A stretch of 42,291 bases of DNA from assembly GCA_016780995.1 (NCBI GenBank), contig JADHKZ010000002.1, forward strand, positions 1 through 42,291, in the 5' to 3' direction. Each line of letters begins with the position of its first letter. Position 1 is the stretch's first letter. This stretch comes from Thermoleophilia bacterium (lineage in GTDB: Bacteria; Actinomycetota; Thermoleophilia; Miltoncostaeales; Miltoncostaeaceae). This document shows, piece by piece, positions 42,044 through 42,291 of the stretch. The position numbers were made by a program, and so were the translations under genes. The notes below the pieces were generated by a model. That model worked only from the letters and a program-made list of their open reading frames with translations. It had not been told where the DNA came from and made no database searches.

Positions 42044-42089
42044 GTGATCCCCGGGGAGATAGGAGGGCTCGAGCGGGATTGGTGCCCTT

Positions 42090-42128
42090 CCCTGCCCGCC
42101 CACCGCGCGAGGCGGCGGGCGGGCAGGG
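42090..42128 (-). terminator. Stem-loop between rhodopsin and crtI
   Basis: A perfect 12-bp stem, CCCTGCCCGCCC with GGGCGGGCAGGG, around a 15-nt loop that can pair further (CCGC/GCGG). It starts 15 nt after the rhodopsin stop. No T-run follows on the minus strand, so it may act as a partial terminator or protect the rhodopsin message. Confidence 0.6.
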
Positions 42129-42142
42129 CGGGTGTCCTGCGC

Positions 42143-42291
42143 CTAGACGGCGTTGGGACGCGCGGCCTCGAGCACCTTCCGGTTGGAAAGCAGCAGGAAG
42201 CCGAAGCCGACCTTGGCGATGAGGTCGATGATGGCGAATGTCGCCACCTCGCCCGTGAGGCCGATGACGTTGAAGCCCTCGGTCCCCAGCA
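42143..42291 (-). CDS. Microbial (type 1) rhodopsin, C-terminal part
   Basis: Only the last 49 residues are inside the window. They include the final transmembrane helix (G), ATFAIIDLIAKVGFGFLLLS, with the retinal Schiff-base lysine (codon at 42214-42212) and the aspartate four residues earlier that matches D212 of bacteriorhodopsin. The segment aligns with helix G of haloarchaeal-type rhodopsins (IDLIAKVGFG versus LDVSAKVGFG) and less with proteorhodopsin or actinorhodopsin. The pumping residues of helix C are outside the window, so pump, channel or sensor cannot be decided. The adjacent retinal genes fit a light-driven proton pump. Confidence 0.88.
   Translation of the reverse strand, partial: LGTEGFNVIGLTGEVATFAIIDLIAKVGFGFLLLSNRKVLEAARPNAV

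Overview
This window reads as high-GC chromosome from a free-living bacterium, most likely an actinomycete-phylum lineage outside the classical Actinomycetia (Thermoleophilia- or Rubrobacter-like; this is inference). The reasons are the very high GC, a mycobacterial-type bifunctional Dcd, a CtpE-like P-type ATPase, the futalosine route to menaquinone, a bacteriorhodopsin-type rhodopsin, and promoters with a TAnnnT -10 element directly before start codons. Genes are packed extremely tightly, with 4-bp ATGA/GTGA overlaps inside operons and convergent genes that share a single CTAG. No insertion sequence, phage gene or CRISPR array is visible.

Layout. 1-3379: start of a divergent gene, pdxH, then a B-type CuA cytochrome oxidase (coxB, coxA) and a small membrane protein. 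3381-5661: a cobalamin riboswitch ahead of a fused double-ATPase ECF gene and an S component. 5675-9950 (minus): a divergent ArgH-like lyase, copA, copZ and a STAS protein. 10033-13377: a tiny membrane protein, a phosphotransferase and a CtpE-like ATPase. 13374-18295: ymdB, a degenerate M23-like protein, an AI-2E-family permease and an ABC exporter pair. 18292-24322: aat diverging from an operon hemB - ahbA/ahbB fusion - hemL - polyprenyl-synthase-like protein - ubiD. 24455-26901: a Bacillus-type menaquinol:cytochrome c reductase (Rieske, cytochrome b6-like, subunit IV fused to cytochrome c). 26996-30954: ubiX - polyprenyl diphosphate synthase - MqnE-like remnant - mqnA - mqnC. 30951-35676: rhodanese, lipA, dcd, a membrane protein, tatA, an amidohydrolase that may be the futalosine-pathway deaminase, and a TPR-like protein. 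35718-35790: tRNA-Lys(CUU). 35965-37420: an RlpA-like secreted protein and TerC. 37452-42291: a retinal and rhodopsin cluster, crtY-blh facing crtB-crtI-rhodopsin; the rhodopsin is cut by the window edge.

How it fits together. Much of the window builds one menaquinone-based respiratory chain: isoprenoid tail and naphthoquinone head (polyprenyl synthase, MqnA, MqnC, UbiD/UbiX, possibly the amidohydrolase), heme (HemB, HemL, AhbAB by the siroheme route), the quinol:cytochrome c reductase and the terminal oxidase. Copper supply (CopA/CopZ) and Tat export (TatA, used by Rieske proteins) support it. The last 5 kb adds a light-driven module: lycopene to beta-carotene to retinal, plus a rhodopsin keeping the Schiff-base lysine.

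The most unusual signals are regulatory and architectural. About a dozen genes appear leaderless. Three divergent gene pairs seem to be driven by one symmetric element, AnnnTAnnnT, in which two -10 hexamers share a central TA. In three tandem pairs the TAG stop codon of one gene is also the first half of the -10 hexamer of the next, always with a 9-nt gap. At protein level the notable items are an ArgH homologue without ArgH catalytic motifs, a radical-SAM-less MqnE-like protein in a menaquinone operon, a polyprenyl-synthase-like protein without its aspartate motifs, and an AhbA-AhbB fusion.
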